From an uncultured Schlesneria sp. (GTDB lineage: Bacteria > Planctomycetota > Planctomycetia > Planctomycetales > Planctomycetaceae), in the NCBI GenBank assembly GCA_903871875.1, contig CAIQIR010000055.1:17247-81246 (forward strand): DNA of 64,000 nucleotides, in the 5' to 3' direction. Below are positions 9,154-19,021 of this stretch, piece by piece (within the stretch, counting starts at the first letter, position 1; every line of letters starts with the position of its first letter). The notes beneath the pieces are model-generated. The model ran no database searches and had not been told where the DNA came from. It worked only from the letters and a program-made list of their open reading frames with translations. The translations under genes and the position numbers were made by a program.

Positions 9154-9181
9154 ACAATAGACGGAAGTTAAGACACGTCAA
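9154..9181 (-). promoter_or_regulatory. Candidate sigma-70 promoter for the TPR gene
   Basis: Read leftward: TTGACG (-35, 9181-9176), a 16-base spacer and TATTGT (-10, 9159-9154), followed by a leader of roughly 120 bases containing the hairpin at 9073-9091. Based only on match to consensus. Confidence 0.4.
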
Positions 9182-9441
9182 GGGCGTCAGGGTTCGGATT
9201 TTTATAATGTCAAAATGACAATAACTGAGATCGAAATGGACCAAGCCGCGTCTGCCCATCGAATGAGCATTACTGCTCTCAAAAAGAGGGAAACCCCGAT
9301 TGCCGTGGCAACTAACCGCCAAATTCCTCGTTCCGCCAAGGAAAAGTCCCTGAACCGAGAAAGAGAGAAATGAGTAAGCGAAGAAAGACGCCAGAAACTC
9401 TGACTCGGTGAAGGGAAACCGACGACCAGGAAGCGAAATGC

Positions 9442-9495
9442 AAAAATGCCTGTACGACTACTGGTAGAAAATTTCCCACCAAAGGCACAGGCATT
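9442..9495 (-). terminator. Probable glgP terminator
   Basis: Read leftward, AATGCCTGT (9495-9487) pairs with ACAGGCATT (9453-9445), an inner TGGT/ACCA stem fills the loop, and the outer stem runs straight into TTTTT (9446-9442). It lies about 80 bases past the glgP stop on the same strand. Confidence 0.65.
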
Positions 9496-9576
9496 CCTGC
9501 TTGGGTCTCCCCGTGATTTCGGGTGCCTGCCCAGACGAAATCCATCAATCACTTGGCGGCACAACTAACAGACGCC

Positions 9577-11739
9577 TTACGGCATCCGGCCCATTTCGCA
9601 CGAAACTCCACCCGCAGCCGGAATGTAGGCTTGCTGCACGTAATCCATCACCATCCGGTCAGCATTAAATCGCCAGCCAAGGGTCCGAACCGATCGCTTC
9701 ATCCTGCCGATCCATTCCTCGGGTAGACCATCTTCGTCGTTGCGGTCGAAGAACAATGGAATCACCTCTTCGAGCAGGACGCGAGTCAACGATTTGGCAT
9801 CACGGTCATCTTGGATGTCCTGATTGGTGTGCGAGCGACCGTTTCCGATCGTGAAGCCATTATGTCCGTCATACGCCTCCGCCCACCAACCGTCGAGAAT
9901 CGAACAATTCAGTCCACCATTCAACACGACCTTTTGACCGCTGGTGCCCGATGCCTCTAGCGGCCGACGAGGATTGTTCAGCCACACATCAACCCCCTGG
10001 ACCAGATGCCGTGCTAGATTGATGTCGTAATCCTCAAGCAAAACGATTTTCCCTTTGAACGCCGGTTCCTGAGTCAGTTGGAAAATCCGCTGCAGGATGG
10101 CCTTACCATTATCGTCGGCCGGGTGGGACTTGCCGGCGAAGATAAACTGAACGGGATGCTGCGAATCGCAGACAATCTTGCCCAACATCTCGATATCACG
10201 CAACACCAAGTCAGCTCGTTTGTAGGGCGCAAAACGACGTGCGAAACCGATCGTCAACGCTTCCGGATCCAATGCCGTCGAGATTTCTGACTTTTCCGTT
10301 TCCGAGAGTCCCAAACGTTCGGCTCGTCGCTGCATACGGTTTCGAGCGAAAAGGATCATCCGATTTTTCAGTGATTGGTGAGTTTCCCATAGTTCACCGG
10401 GAGTGACATTTTCAAACCCCGCCCAGACTTCGGGTTCGCCCGAACGAAGGTGCCATTCCAGGGGCAAGACACGGTCGTACAGCGATCGCATTTGCGGTGC
10501 CAGCCAACTTGAGACGTGGACACCGTTCGTGATGTGACCAATCGGAATTTCTTCCTCACTGCGCCAAGGCCACAAACCAGTCCACATCCGGCGGCTGACC
10601 ACTCCGTGCAGATTCGAAACGGCATTCGCCCGTCGACTGCATTTGAATGCCAAAACGGTCATGCAGAACGTTTCATTCGAGTTATTGGGGTCGACACGTC
10701 CCAAACCGATTAATCCCCCCGCGCCAATTCCCAACTGGTCGGCGATGGGCCCAAGATGTTCGTCGAACAATCCCCAATCGAATCGGTCATGGCCAGCGGG
10801 AACTGGCGTATGAGTCGTGAAGCAGCAATGCCAGACTGTATTCAGCATCGCTTCATCGAATGATTTTCCGTCATCGGCCATCCGCATCCGAATGAATTCC
10901 AGAGGAGCAAACGCCGAATGCCCTTCATTCATATGGATGACACAAGGGTCATAACCCATTGCGGTCAACGCGCGTGTTCCACCGATACCTAAAACTAATT
11001 CCTGGCGAATACGGATCCGTTGGTCGCCGCCGTAAAGTCGCGCCGTCAACTTGCGATCTTCGACCGAATTTTGCTCGACATTGCAGTCGAGCAAAAACAA
11101 TTTGATGCGTCCGACATCGACCTGCCAAGCTTGGGCATAGATCGTTCCCGTTCGCGTCTCGACGTGCACAACAACTCGTTCGCCGGTGGGCGACATCGCA
11201 GGCTTGATCGCCAAACGCGTATTTTGAACATAAGGATAGATTTCACGCTGCCAGCCGGTCTCGTCGATCTGCTGCGAGAAATATCCTTCCTGATAGAACA
11301 GTCCCACGGCAACGAGTGGAACGCCCAAATCGGAAGCGCTTTTCAGGTGATCGCCGGCCAAAACGCCCAAACCACCCGAGTAATTTGGCAGCGACTCATG
11401 AATCCCGAACTCTGCGGAGAAATAAGCCACCGGTCGATGTCCCAGCAGACCCGCGTGAGTATCACCCCACGTATGCTTCGAAGTCATATATTCCAGCCAG
11501 CGGCGGTAGGCATAGTTCACTCGCGAGTGAAGGACTGCTTCGCGCCCCCGTAACTCCAGCTTCTCTGGCGTGAATTCGTCTAAGAGCAGGATCGGATTAT
11601 GATCGAATTGTCGCCAACGAACCGGGTCAAGATCTCGAAAAATCGAAACCACTTCAGGCTGCCAGCACCACCAATAGTTGCGAGCGAGTGCGTCGAGTTT
11701 TTCGGAGAAGCTGCGTTGGGTCACTTGTGGCGGAACCAT
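9577..11739 (-). CDS. glgP: Alpha-glucan (glycogen/maltodextrin) phosphorylase
   Basis: A 720-residue glycosyltransferase family 35 enzyme that releases glucose 1-phosphate from alpha-1,4-glucans. It is of the short bacterial type: it starts with [20 protein letters not shown], has [36 protein letters not shown] (here spanning residues of about 105 to 140), and near residue 600 the pyridoxal-phosphate region [19 protein letters not shown]. Glycogen remobilisation is the likely role. No other glycogen gene is adjacent; it stands alone with its own downstream terminator and is divergent from the GNAT gene. Confidence 0.94.
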   Translation of the reverse strand: MVPPQVTQRSFSEKLDALARNYWWCWQPEVVSIFRDLDPVRWRQFDHNPILLLDEFTPEKLELRGREAVLHSRVNYAYRRWLEYMTSKHTWGDTHAGLLGHRPVAYFSAEFGIHESLPNYSGGLGVLAGDHLKSASDLGVPLVAVGLFYQEGYFSQQIDETGWQREIYPYVQNTRLAIKPAMSPTGERVVVHVETRTGTIYAQAWQVDVGRIKLFLLDCNVEQNSVEDRKLTARLYGGDQRIRIRQELVLGIGGTRALTAMGYDPCVIHMNEGHSAFAPLEFIRMRMADDGKSFDEAMLNTVWHCCFTTHTPVPAGHDRFDWGLFDEHLGPIADQLGIGAGGLIGLGRVDPNNSNETFCMTVLAFKCSRRANAVSNLHGVVSRRMWTGLWPWRSEEEIPIGHITNGVHVSSWLAPQMRSLYDRVLPLEWHLRSGEPEVWAGFENVTPGELWETHQSLKNRMILFARNRMQRRAERLGLSETEKSEISTALDPEALTIGFARRFAPYKRADLVLRDIEMLGKIVCDSQHPVQFIFAGKSHPADDNGKAILQRIFQLTQEPAFKGKIVLLEDYDINLARHLVQGVDVWLNNPRRPLEASGTSGQKVVLNGGLNCSILDGWWAEAYDGHNGFTIGNGRSHTNQDIQDDRDAKSLTRVLLEEVIPLFFDRNDEDGLPEEWIGRMKRSVRTLGWRFNADRMVMDYVQQAYIPAAGGVSCEMGRMP

Positions 11740-12164
11740 GAGTTGTCTTCCCTGCGATCGTGGTGTAGTTCTGTCCGTTCACTGAGGTCTTGAGATGGCG
11801 ATCTTCTGACGGCTTCGCTGTCTGTCGCGAATCACCCGTACCGACGTCCCGAATTGTTCAAAAGTTCTTTTTTCTCAAGATCATTGCGAGGGAGCATTGA
11901 TGACTCGAGAATCGGTGACGAAAAAAATGAACCCCGCGCAAAATGTAAGCGGCCCTTAACGCAAATCCTAAGCCGATTGAAAACCCGACCTCTCACAAGG
12001 GCAGTATATCAGCGAGTTTCGCTCGCTTCGAGGCACCGCCTTCGTAATCGTCCGGCGATCCGCGAAGGCAAGGTTGACCAGGAACATTGCTGGCAAAATA
12101 GGCAACTGTGCCTGTCGACAAATTCAGTTGTGGAAACCGCACCCAGGCGAATAGAAACAGCGTA
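11740..12164. other. Divergent intergenic region glgP/GNAT
   Basis: About 425 bases with the promoters of both divergent genes presumably inside. One small hairpin is visible (AGCGAG 12011-12016 with CTCGCT 12022-12027). No convincing gene. Confidence 0.5.
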
Positions 12165-13097
12165 ATGACACTCACCGTCTCTCTCGTGACACCAGAACAA
12201 CAAATAGTTGCGTTACGCCTATTGTTCGCCCGGTTCCCGATTCACGAACAGCCCATTAGATTGACAGATGCGATGCAGTCCGCCGAACGGGGCAGTTTGA
12301 ACCTCGATGGCCTGTTGATCGCCCGCGAAAATGGCCAGCCTGTCGGGGCAGCATTGGCAATGCATCAACAAGACGGCATCAGTCTCGTCTGGCCTCCGGT
12401 CACCTCTTGTCAAGCTGTCGACAGTCAGGCGGTGGAACAGGGGCTGATGGTTCGGATCTGCGACGAGATCGACCTTGCCGGCTCGCAATTGGCTCAAGTT
12501 TTACTGGCTCCTGATGATATTTCCGAGATCGAGCTGTTGGAAAAACACCGCTTCGAACATTCCGCGGACATCTTCTTTCTGGCGCGGCCATTGACTCCCG
12601 ACGATCTGAAGGGAACACCGAATGACGGCACTTTTGAGCATGATACTTTTAGCCAAGCCCGCATCGACCGATATGAGTCGGTTATTGAACGAACTTACCA
12701 AGGAAGCCTCGACTGTCCATTTCTCAACGAATTCCGCAACGGACGAGATGCGATCGTCAGCCACAAACTTTCGGGTCGCTTCGACCCCGCCGGTTGGCGG
12801 ATCTATCGCATCGGCGAACAGGACATCGGTGTGATGTTGATGAATGAGCATCCCGATCAAGATGCCATCGAACTGGTTTACTTTGGAATTGTTCCGGAGT
12901 TTCGCGGCCGTGGACTTGGCCGCCGGTTGCTGGCCGATGGCCTGCAAGCCGCGGCAATCACTGGTCGCGCCCTTCTGTTTCTGGCCGTCGATTGTGGAAA
13001 TATCTATGCAAATGCTCTTTATGGCGAATTTGGATTTGAGGAACTGGCTCGACGGCGAGTAATGATCCGCCGCTCGTCACGACTGGCACGCGAGTAA
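12165..13097 (+). CDS. GNAT-family N-acetyltransferase
   Basis: About 310 residues. The C-terminal 120 residues carry the GNAT acetyl-CoA site (ELVYFGIVPEFRGRGLGRRLLADGL, the V-x-P-x-x-R-G-x-G-x-G/A pattern) followed by VDCGNIYANALYGEFGF, the usual end of the fold. The N-terminal half looks like a degenerate second GNAT unit, as in tandem acetyltransferases such as mycothiol synthase, but no specific substrate can be assigned. The start at 12165 was chosen over a longer frame at 12108 because the preceding 19 codons are not family-like. Confidence 0.8.
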   Translation: MTLTVSLVTPEQQIVALRLLFARFPIHEQPIRLTDAMQSAERGSLNLDGLLIARENGQPVGAALAMHQQDGISLVWPPVTSCQAVDSQAVEQGLMVRICDEIDLAGSQLAQVLLAPDDISEIELLEKHRFEHSADIFFLARPLTPDDLKGTPNDGTFEHDTFSQARIDRYESVIERTYQGSLDCPFLNEFRNGRDAIVSHKLSGRFDPAGWRIYRIGEQDIGVMLMNEHPDQDAIELVYFGIVPEFRGRGLGRRLLADGLQAAAITGRALLFLAVDCGNIYANALYGEFGFEELARRRVMIRRSSRLARE

Positions 13098-13489
13098 TCC
13101 ACACGGTTTGCACATTGACTGGCGAGGAGCTGGAGGACCGATCGGACAATTCGCGATGAAGCAAGTCGGCTCAATGAAGGGACTTTGGCGCGTCTGGAAA
13201 TGATTGATGAAATTCGTGCGAATTTTCTCATCCAGTTTGGTTTGACTCACACGTGCCGCAAGATAGGATCGTGCTCGATCGAACGACATTCTGAACGGGG
13301 TCGACAACTGGCTCACACCAGTCGTCGGCTTCTCTTTTCTGGTTAGCTCTACCGCTCTCAATCTCCAGCTTTCGTCGTTGCGGCGGCGAGGTTGGTGCGT
13401 TGTGTTCGCACTGTCAGAAGGATCTGTGGCGCTCTTTTTGCGCGCCGGCGGAAGACTGGCAGCGGTTTGGCTTGTTAAGGGGGTGCAAG
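13098..13489. other. Region upstream of dnaA
   Basis: About 390 bases between the GNAT gene and dnaA. One near-match to a DnaA box, TAATCCACA, lies at 13095-13103 across the GNAT stop codon. There is no cluster of boxes or AT-rich unwinding element, so this is not a convincing oriC. A GC-rich hairpin (GGCGC/GCGCC) is seen near 13430. A promoter is expected but not obvious. Confidence 0.4.
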
Positions 13490-15019
13490 ATGCAACCCGG
13501 CATGACGCCGACCGTCCGCGCGGAGATGACCTTCGCGACAACTGATTCCTTAGCGGAAGATTTGACTCAAGCCGTGCTTGTTGAAATACAAGAACGGTTG
13601 GGAGCCAAGCGTTATGGGCTATGGTGCGATGGCAAAATCCGACTTTCCATTTCCGATGATCGTTTGACGATTTCGGTGGGAAGCCCGTTTTTGCTGAACT
13701 GGATGCAGAAGCAATTTCGAGAAGAAATGAAAGCGGCTGCGCAGGCCGTTTTGGGACATTCTGCTCAGGCAGCATTCGCCGTCGACTCGACGTTGGCTGT
13801 CGGATCGCATATTCCGAAAACGGCGGTCGCCGCAGTCACTTCAGTGATTAACGGAGTCGTTGCGAAACCGAATTCTGCCAAAGCAACAAATCTGGTTCAA
13901 GACATCAAACCGACCAACATCGTTGCGCCTGCGCACAACCAGATGTCAGGTTCTTTACCAAATTCGTCCCCTCAGCGCGGCCGACGCCTGGCGGATCTCT
14001 GCGATTTCGTACCCGGACCTCAGACGGAATTGGCTCTAACAGCCGCGCGTCAATTGGTCAGCGGCCAGCACGTTCCTTTCAATCCGCTCTATATTTGTGG
14101 ACCGGTGGGCTCAGGCAAGACTCACCTGTTGGAGGGCATTTGCCGACATCTGAAGCGGACACAACCCACTTCTAATGTCTTACTGATCACCGCTGAAGCC
14201 TTTGCCAATTATTTCACCCAGGCATTGCGAGATCATTCTCTCCCCAGTTTCCGACAACGTTTTCGAGGTGTCGACACCTTGATCGTCGACAACGTCGAAT
14301 TCTTTGAATCGAAACGAGTTTTTCAAGAAGAGTTTCTGCATACGTTCGCTGATTTGTCCGATCACGGTCGAACAATCGTCCTGAGCGGCCTGCGCCATCC
14401 TCGAGTGTTGACCAAACTGAGCGATGAGTTGGTCTCGCGATTCCAGTCGGGACTGGTCTGTCGACTCGAAACACCTGATGTCGCTACGCGATTAAAAATC
14501 GTCGAAGTGAAAGCGGCTCGGTTATCGGGAGAATTTTCCCCCGAAGCGCTCGAATATATCGCTCAACGTTTCCAGGGAAATGTGCGTGAACTCGAAGGGG
14601 CTCTGAACTGCCTGCATACCTATTTCACGATGACCCGCCAGCGAGTCACCCTGTCGGCCGCACGAGAGGTGCTTGCCGACCTCGAACGCGACTGCCTGCG
14701 ATTGATTCGTCTGCCGGACGTCGAGCGAGTCGTCTGCAATTTGTTTGGCGTCCGACCAAAGGATCTTCATTCCGAAAGTCGCGTTCGCACCATTAGCCAA
14801 CCTCGCATGTTGGCCATGTTTCTGGCTCGCAAACACACTCCGTCCGCCTACTCGGAAATCGGTCAGCACTTTGGCGGTCGCAATCACAGCACAGTGATGT
14901 CGGCGGAACGAAAAGTTCAGCAATGGCTGGAACAGAACGAAACGATCAAAGTCGCGTCACAAACGTGGTCGATTGGCGAAATTCTGCAGACTCTCGAACA
15001 ACAACTTTTGGCCAGTTGA
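13490..15019 (+). CDS. dnaA: Replication initiator DnaA, divergent
   Basis: A 509-residue DnaA. Domain I (about 25-90) includes LWCDGKIRLSISDDRLTISV and FLLNWMQKQF; a variable linker follows; the AAA+ domain begins near 165 with Walker A GPVGSGKTHLL (204-214) and Walker B LIVDNVEFF; NVRELEGALN holds the sensor II arginine; the C-terminal DNA-binding helix-turn-helix ends with GGRNHSTVMSAERKV (from 462). Unusual points: the second Walker B aspartate is Asn268, the sensor I T-S-D-R region reads LSGLRHP, and the DnaA-box contact GGRDH reads GGRNH. Arg317 (arginine finger, SRF) is kept. The ATG at 13490 has an AGGGGG site; no dnaN or gyrB is nearby. Confidence 0.88.
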   Translation: MQPGMTPTVRAEMTFATTDSLAEDLTQAVLVEIQERLGAKRYGLWCDGKIRLSISDDRLTISVGSPFLLNWMQKQFREEMKAAAQAVLGHSAQAAFAVDSTLAVGSHIPKTAVAAVTSVINGVVAKPNSAKATNLVQDIKPTNIVAPAHNQMSGSLPNSSPQRGRRLADLCDFVPGPQTELALTAARQLVSGQHVPFNPLYICGPVGSGKTHLLEGICRHLKRTQPTSNVLLITAEAFANYFTQALRDHSLPSFRQRFRGVDTLIVDNVEFFESKRVFQEEFLHTFADLSDHGRTIVLSGLRHPRVLTKLSDELVSRFQSGLVCRLETPDVATRLKIVEVKAARLSGEFSPEALEYIAQRFQGNVRELEGALNCLHTYFTMTRQRVTLSAAREVLADLERDCLRLIRLPDVERVVCNLFGVRPKDLHSESRVRTISQPRMLAMFLARKHTPSAYSEIGQHFGGRNHSTVMSAERKVQQWLEQNETIKVASQTWSIGEILQTLEQQLLAS

Positions 15020-15937
15020 TTTTCGGACGCGTCGCGTGATCGGCTGCAATCCGGTTCACAGTACGCGATAAACGTCTTTTTATCGGATTGTCCTGGCTCT
15101 TGTTCGGCAAGGCGACGCGAGATCTTTCCGCCGAAGTGAATGCACGCGGACTGGTGGCTCAACGACGATCGTTCTTTCGATTTTCGGCGGGCCGTTGCTG
15201 GACCAAGCCCATCGTACGGAAGGAACTTTTTCATTGCCGGTGGAACAGACGGGATGCTTTTCCATATGGCATTTTTCAGCGGATTGGGACTGATTCCTTT
15301 CCTGGCAGCGGTGATGATGGGTTCCAACACTGATGTCGAATGGGTCGTGACGTCAGGCTCGTTGATCTTGTTTTGCGAGTCAGTCAGTGCAGCAGGCCTT
15401 CTAGTGCGGCGTACATCACATTTGGTGTTCTGACGCGCCTCCTCATATTTGTCTCGCCGGTGTACGCCGACGAAGTCGTTCTGCTCGCCATCACTTTGAC
15501 TTGCTTATCAGGGCGTTGTCTGGCTTGTCATGCCAATGTCTTATTGCGGGTCAATTTTTGAACTCGAAGTAAACAGAGACAACTCCCGCGAAAACAGGGT
15601 ATCTGTTGGCCGAGTGACCGATCGGGCGATTGCCACGCCAAAGCGCCGGCAAGTCATTAAAGAAGTCGCCAATTCAAAGATCCGAATCTTCCTGATGCCC
15701 ATTTCCATGGTTGAGGAATAAACGGGGATTGAATGGCAGGGAGCGACGGTCTACGATCTTCGTTATCGGTAACCCGTACTTGGTCGGGTTGCCGATGGGA
15801 CAATGAGAACTCGTAAAAAGAGAAAGCCTTCGGCAATCGGACTGGATTGCCGAACTGTCCAAAAAAACTCCCGAATGTTTTGACGCGGAAATGGGAGCTC
15901 AAGATTCGCTCAACGATCGCCGCGAGAAAATACTCTC
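15020..15937. other. Long intergenic region after dnaA
   Basis: Roughly 920 bases, one of the longest gaps in the window. It contains an A/T-rich hairpin (CGATAAA 15066-15072 with TTTATCG 15079-15085) that may end the dnaA transcript and one marginal small membrane-protein frame at 15254. No tRNA or known RNA motif was recognised by eye. Confidence 0.5.
15254..15433 (+). CDS. Possible 59-residue membrane peptide
   Basis: An ATG-started frame with two hydrophobic stretches (FHMAFFSGLGLIPFLAAVMM and VTSGSLILFCESVSAAGLLV), which could be two membrane helices. No clear ribosome site and no recognised family. It sits alone in the gap after dnaA and could be a chance frame. Confidence 0.22.
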   Translation: MLFHMAFFSGLGLIPFLAAVMMGSNTDVEWVVTSGSLILFCESVSAAGLLVRRTSHLVF

Positions 15938-16906
15938 ATGCCACAAAAGATCATCATTGATGCAGATCCTGGGATTGGCGATGCCTTGGCGATCGCGATC
16001 GCCTTGGCCGATCCCGAACTAGACGTCATTGCCTTGACCGCTGTCGGTGGAGCAGTGTCAGCCGTGCAGGCAGGGCGAAACCTGCAAGCATTGGTCGAAG
16101 CACTCGATCCTCCCAAATGGCCCCGCATCGGGCAGGCCGACGGCGCACAGCGGATGGTCGAAGCAGAATGCGCGGCCCCATCTCCAGATTGGCAAACTCA
16201 TCAGCGGTTGCTACACGGAACACACGGATTGGGCGACTGGCCTGTGGCCAGTGCCGATCTGCACCACCCCCGAGATGCAGCGAAATTGATGACGGAATTA
16301 GCGCGGGATTATCCCGATGAAATCACCTTATTGACGCTGGGCCCCCTTAGTAACGTGGCCTTGGCCGCCGACCGGGACGCGGGATTCCTTGGTAGTTTGC
16401 GGAGTTTGGTTTGTCTGGCGGGGACTGTCGCGAGTGAAGGAGACGTTACGGCGGTCGCCGAATTCAATGTCTTCCATCACCCCGAAGCAGCTCGAGTGGT
16501 TTTGAAATCGCCCACGATGAAATCGATCGTTCCCCGTGACGTGAGCCAGCGAGCAATGTTAACGTTCGATCAATTCGATCGGCTGGGGTTAACAGAATCG
16601 ACTCGTTGTGGTGGTTTATTTCGCCATTTGCTGCCATTTGCCTTGCGCGCCCATCGACAACATCTGGGCGTCGAAGGGATCTGGTTGGCTGAATTGACGG
16701 CACTAGCGGCCGTCTCGCAACCGCGATTGTTCAAGCAAACGACGTTATCTGTGGATGTCGAAACGGAAGGCCGCCTCACGCGGGGCATGACGGTGTTTGA
16801 TCGTCGTCAACAGCCTGCCTGGCACCATAACGTCGAGGCGCTGCTCGAAGTCGACACGCAGGGGGTACTTGATTACTTCGTGCAGATGTTGCGACGAGCG
16901 GGCTAA
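15938..16906 (+). CDS. Nucleoside hydrolase-family protein, altered active site
   Basis: 322 residues, typical of inosine-uridine-preferring nucleoside hydrolases. The N-terminus IIIDADPGIGDALAIAIALA matches the calcium/ribose motif DxDPGxDD, and TLGPLSNVALA and AEFNVFHHPEAA follow the family order. Against the family: position 14 is Gly instead of the Asp that contacts the ribose, and the late H-D-P-L-A motif that supplies a calcium ligand reads LAELTA (about 250-255). Asp8, Asp10, Asp15 and Asn177 are kept. It may hydrolyse an unusual ribosyl compound or be inactive. The membrane-protein gene follows after 40 bases. Confidence 0.8.
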   Translation: MPQKIIIDADPGIGDALAIAIALADPELDVIALTAVGGAVSAVQAGRNLQALVEALDPPKWPRIGQADGAQRMVEAECAAPSPDWQTHQRLLHGTHGLGDWPVASADLHHPRDAAKLMTELARDYPDEITLLTLGPLSNVALAADRDAGFLGSLRSLVCLAGTVASEGDVTAVAEFNVFHHPEAARVVLKSPTMKSIVPRDVSQRAMLTFDQFDRLGLTESTRCGGLFRHLLPFALRAHRQHLGVEGIWLAELTALAAVSQPRLFKQTTLSVDVETEGRLTRGMTVFDRRQQPAWHHNVEALLEVDTQGVLDYFVQMLRRAG

Positions 16907-16946
16907 GAAGAAGCAACTCGAACGCACCAAAAGTTAAGGGTTGTGA

Positions 16947-18092
16947 ATGCCAGACAAAGTATCGGCTGATCGATTTTCACTAAGGCGTCGATTCCCTGCG
17001 CTGAGAATTTTAGAAGCCGCAGGGATCGCTCTTTCACCCGCATCCGTCGTAATTGCCACCGTCACCTGGGTCTTGCTGGGTATCACTACTGGGCTTGTTG
17101 ATCGAATTCTGCCCATCGATCGTTCTGTTGTGGTAACGGAAATGACCGTCGAAACTTGGCCGAACACATTGAAAGCAACGCCATTCATTGTATCCGGCGA
17201 CGCTCAAACGCTGGCAGGCCCCTGGCGAAGTGTGGTTCAGCCTGCGGTGTTCGCATTGCGGACGACGGCGGGAACCGCAGCCCAGTTGAACGGAGTCATT
17301 CAATTTGTATTGGCCATCGGCGTCTGGTCACTGGTGGGCATCATCCTCTGTCGACGGTCCGCTTTCTTGTTCGCAGGCAACGACGAATCCACCGTTCAAC
17401 GCGCCGTGGATTACGGAATCAAAAGGTGGGCAACCGCCCTTGCCGCTCCACTGATCCCCCTCACGGTCACTTTGCTGATTGGAATCTCCATCGCAATGCT
17501 CGGATTGTTGGGACGTCTGCCGTTTCTGGGATCAATCTGGCTGTTTGTGATATCACCCTTGGCGGCGATCATGGGATTCGCCATGGCGATCTTGTTGTTG
17601 GCCACCCTTTTCGGTTGGCCGCTGATGATCGCCGCGGTTTCGACAGACGACTGCGACAGCTTCGGCAGTCTCAGTCGAGCTTATAGCGGATTGACAGGAC
17701 GATCCTGGCATGCGGCAAGCTATTTATCTCTCAGCCTGTTGGTGGGACTCGTGCTGACCGTCGTGGTTAAGTTTGTTGGCGACGCCACCACCTGGTGTGC
17801 CCTGTCCACCGTGGCATTCGGCTGCGGAGATGAGGCTGCTCGCGGATCGATGCTCGGACCATTGAGATTACTAGTCACTTCGGTGGAGAGTGGGGTGAGT
17901 ATTAGTTTCTCCTGGTCTGCTGCGTCCGTGATCTATCTCTTATTGCGGCAGGACGTCGATGGAGTCCCACATGACCATATCGCCGCCGACGATGCCGATC
18001 GCCCGGCGCGCGAAGCGCTACCGGTTGTGGGAATCCCCGCGACAGATTCTCGAGTCACCTCGAACGGCAAAGTCCATTCTGAGAACGGCTAA
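16947..18092 (+). CDS. Hypothetical multi-pass membrane protein
   Basis: 381 residues with about five to six hydrophobic segments: near 33-52 (VVIATVTWVLLGITTGLV), 115-140 (VIQFVLAIGVWSLVGIILC), 170-190, 200-225, 250-275 and near 310-330. The C-terminal 50 residues are polar. No enzyme motif is visible; the pattern of a long membrane core resembles uncharacterised planctomycete integral membrane proteins. It lies between the nucleoside hydrolase and recO on the same strand. Function unknown. Confidence 0.75.
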   Translation: MPDKVSADRFSLRRRFPALRILEAAGIALSPASVVIATVTWVLLGITTGLVDRILPIDRSVVVTEMTVETWPNTLKATPFIVSGDAQTLAGPWRSVVQPAVFALRTTAGTAAQLNGVIQFVLAIGVWSLVGIILCRRSAFLFAGNDESTVQRAVDYGIKRWATALAAPLIPLTVTLLIGISIAMLGLLGRLPFLGSIWLFVISPLAAIMGFAMAILLLATLFGWPLMIAAVSTDDCDSFGSLSRAYSGLTGRSWHAASYLSLSLLVGLVLTVVVKFVGDATTWCALSTVAFGCGDEAARGSMLGPLRLLVTSVESGVSISFSWSAASVIYLLLRQDVDGVPHDHIAADDADRPAREALPVVGIPATDSRVTSNGKVHSENG

Positions 18093-18243
18093 CCGCACTG
18101 TTCGAATCGGTCGGTGGAATCCATTGATCGATGACAGATTTGCGGTCAATGTTGACTGCTGACGAAAGAACGGTCACGAATGTGTGGGCAAATTCTCCGG
18201 TTTCTGTCTGTTGTGACCTGTAATACGGTGGTTGAGATTCGCG

Positions 18244-18990
18244 ATGTCAAGTGAAAAGTCCGAAGGTTTGATTCTGCGGGTCACGGACTTCAGCGAAACC
18301 AGTCGGATCGTGGTCATTTTCACACGTGAATTTGGCAAAATTTCGGGGTTGGCGAAGGGTGGGCGGAAGCTTAAAGGACCGTTTGAATCCGCTCTTGACC
18401 TTCTCTCGACGTGTCAGATAGTGTTCCTGCGGAAGAGCACGTCTGGACTGGATTTACTCACCGAAGCCAAACTCGTTTCTCGATTTCATCCTCAAGAACG
18501 GGATTTGACTTGTCTCTATGCTGGTTATTACCTCGCCGAATTACTGTTAGGACTGACGGAAGACTACGACCCACATCTGGCGCTGTATATCGCTGCGCAA
18601 GAGGCGTTGGAGATGTTTCGAACCACAGACACCCTGATGCTGGGTGTCCTGCGATTTGAATTGGTGTTACTGCGAGAAATTGGACAATTACCGGACTTTG
18701 AGAACTGTGCCGCGTGCGGTGCAACACTGACAGAAGGGCGCACGTTTGGTTTTTGGGTTTCCGAGGGAGGCCTGATTTGCCCGGAATGCCAGAAAGAAGA
18801 GTACACACAGATTTCGATTCATGCCGGGACAGCCGCCGCCTTGCGGTTGTTGGCCGGCGAGAGTGAACAAGCCTGGAAACGCCTGAATCTGACGCCGCAA
18901 CAATTAAAAGAAATCAAACACGTCACAACTGCCGCGATGAGTCACGTCTTGGGCCGCCGCCCGAAAATGTTGAAATATCTCGATCTCTGA
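18244..18990 (+). CDS. recO: DNA repair protein RecO
   Basis: 248 residues, the usual length. RecO loads RecA at single-strand gaps together with RecR in the RecFOR pathway. The N-terminal OB fold is seen in SEGLILRVTDFSETSRIVVIFTREFGKISGLAKG (residues of about 5 to 38), and the C-terminal half has the four-cysteine zinc site C-A-A-C-G with C-P-E-C about 60 residues later, then a final HVLGRRPKMLKYL. The ATG at 18244 is preferred to the TTG at 18232. The BamD-like gene follows after about 30 bases. Confidence 0.92.
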   Translation: MSSEKSEGLILRVTDFSETSRIVVIFTREFGKISGLAKGGRKLKGPFESALDLLSTCQIVFLRKSTSGLDLLTEAKLVSRFHPQERDLTCLYAGYYLAELLLGLTEDYDPHLALYIAAQEALEMFRTTDTLMLGVLRFELVLLREIGQLPDFENCAACGATLTEGRTFGFWVSEGGLICPECQKEEYTQISIHAGTAAALRLLAGESEQAWKRLNLTPQQLKEIKHVTTAAMSHVLGRRPKMLKYLDL

Positions 18991-19021
18991 CTATCGCCCT
19001 GCGGCGGTAATACGGTCACGG

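Larger units (their letters stand above)
9092..9576. other. Intergenic region between TPR gene and glgP
   Basis: Nearly 500 bases. It holds the leftward promoter of the TPR gene, a perfect TATAAT (9203-9208) overlapping the palindrome TGTCA-AAA-TGACA (9208-9220), and the glgP terminator hairpin at its right end. Open frames here look random. Confidence 0.5.

Noticed and set aside
13095..13489. oriC upstream of dnaA
   Set aside because: Only one imperfect DnaA box (TAATCCACA) and no AT-rich or repeat cluster.
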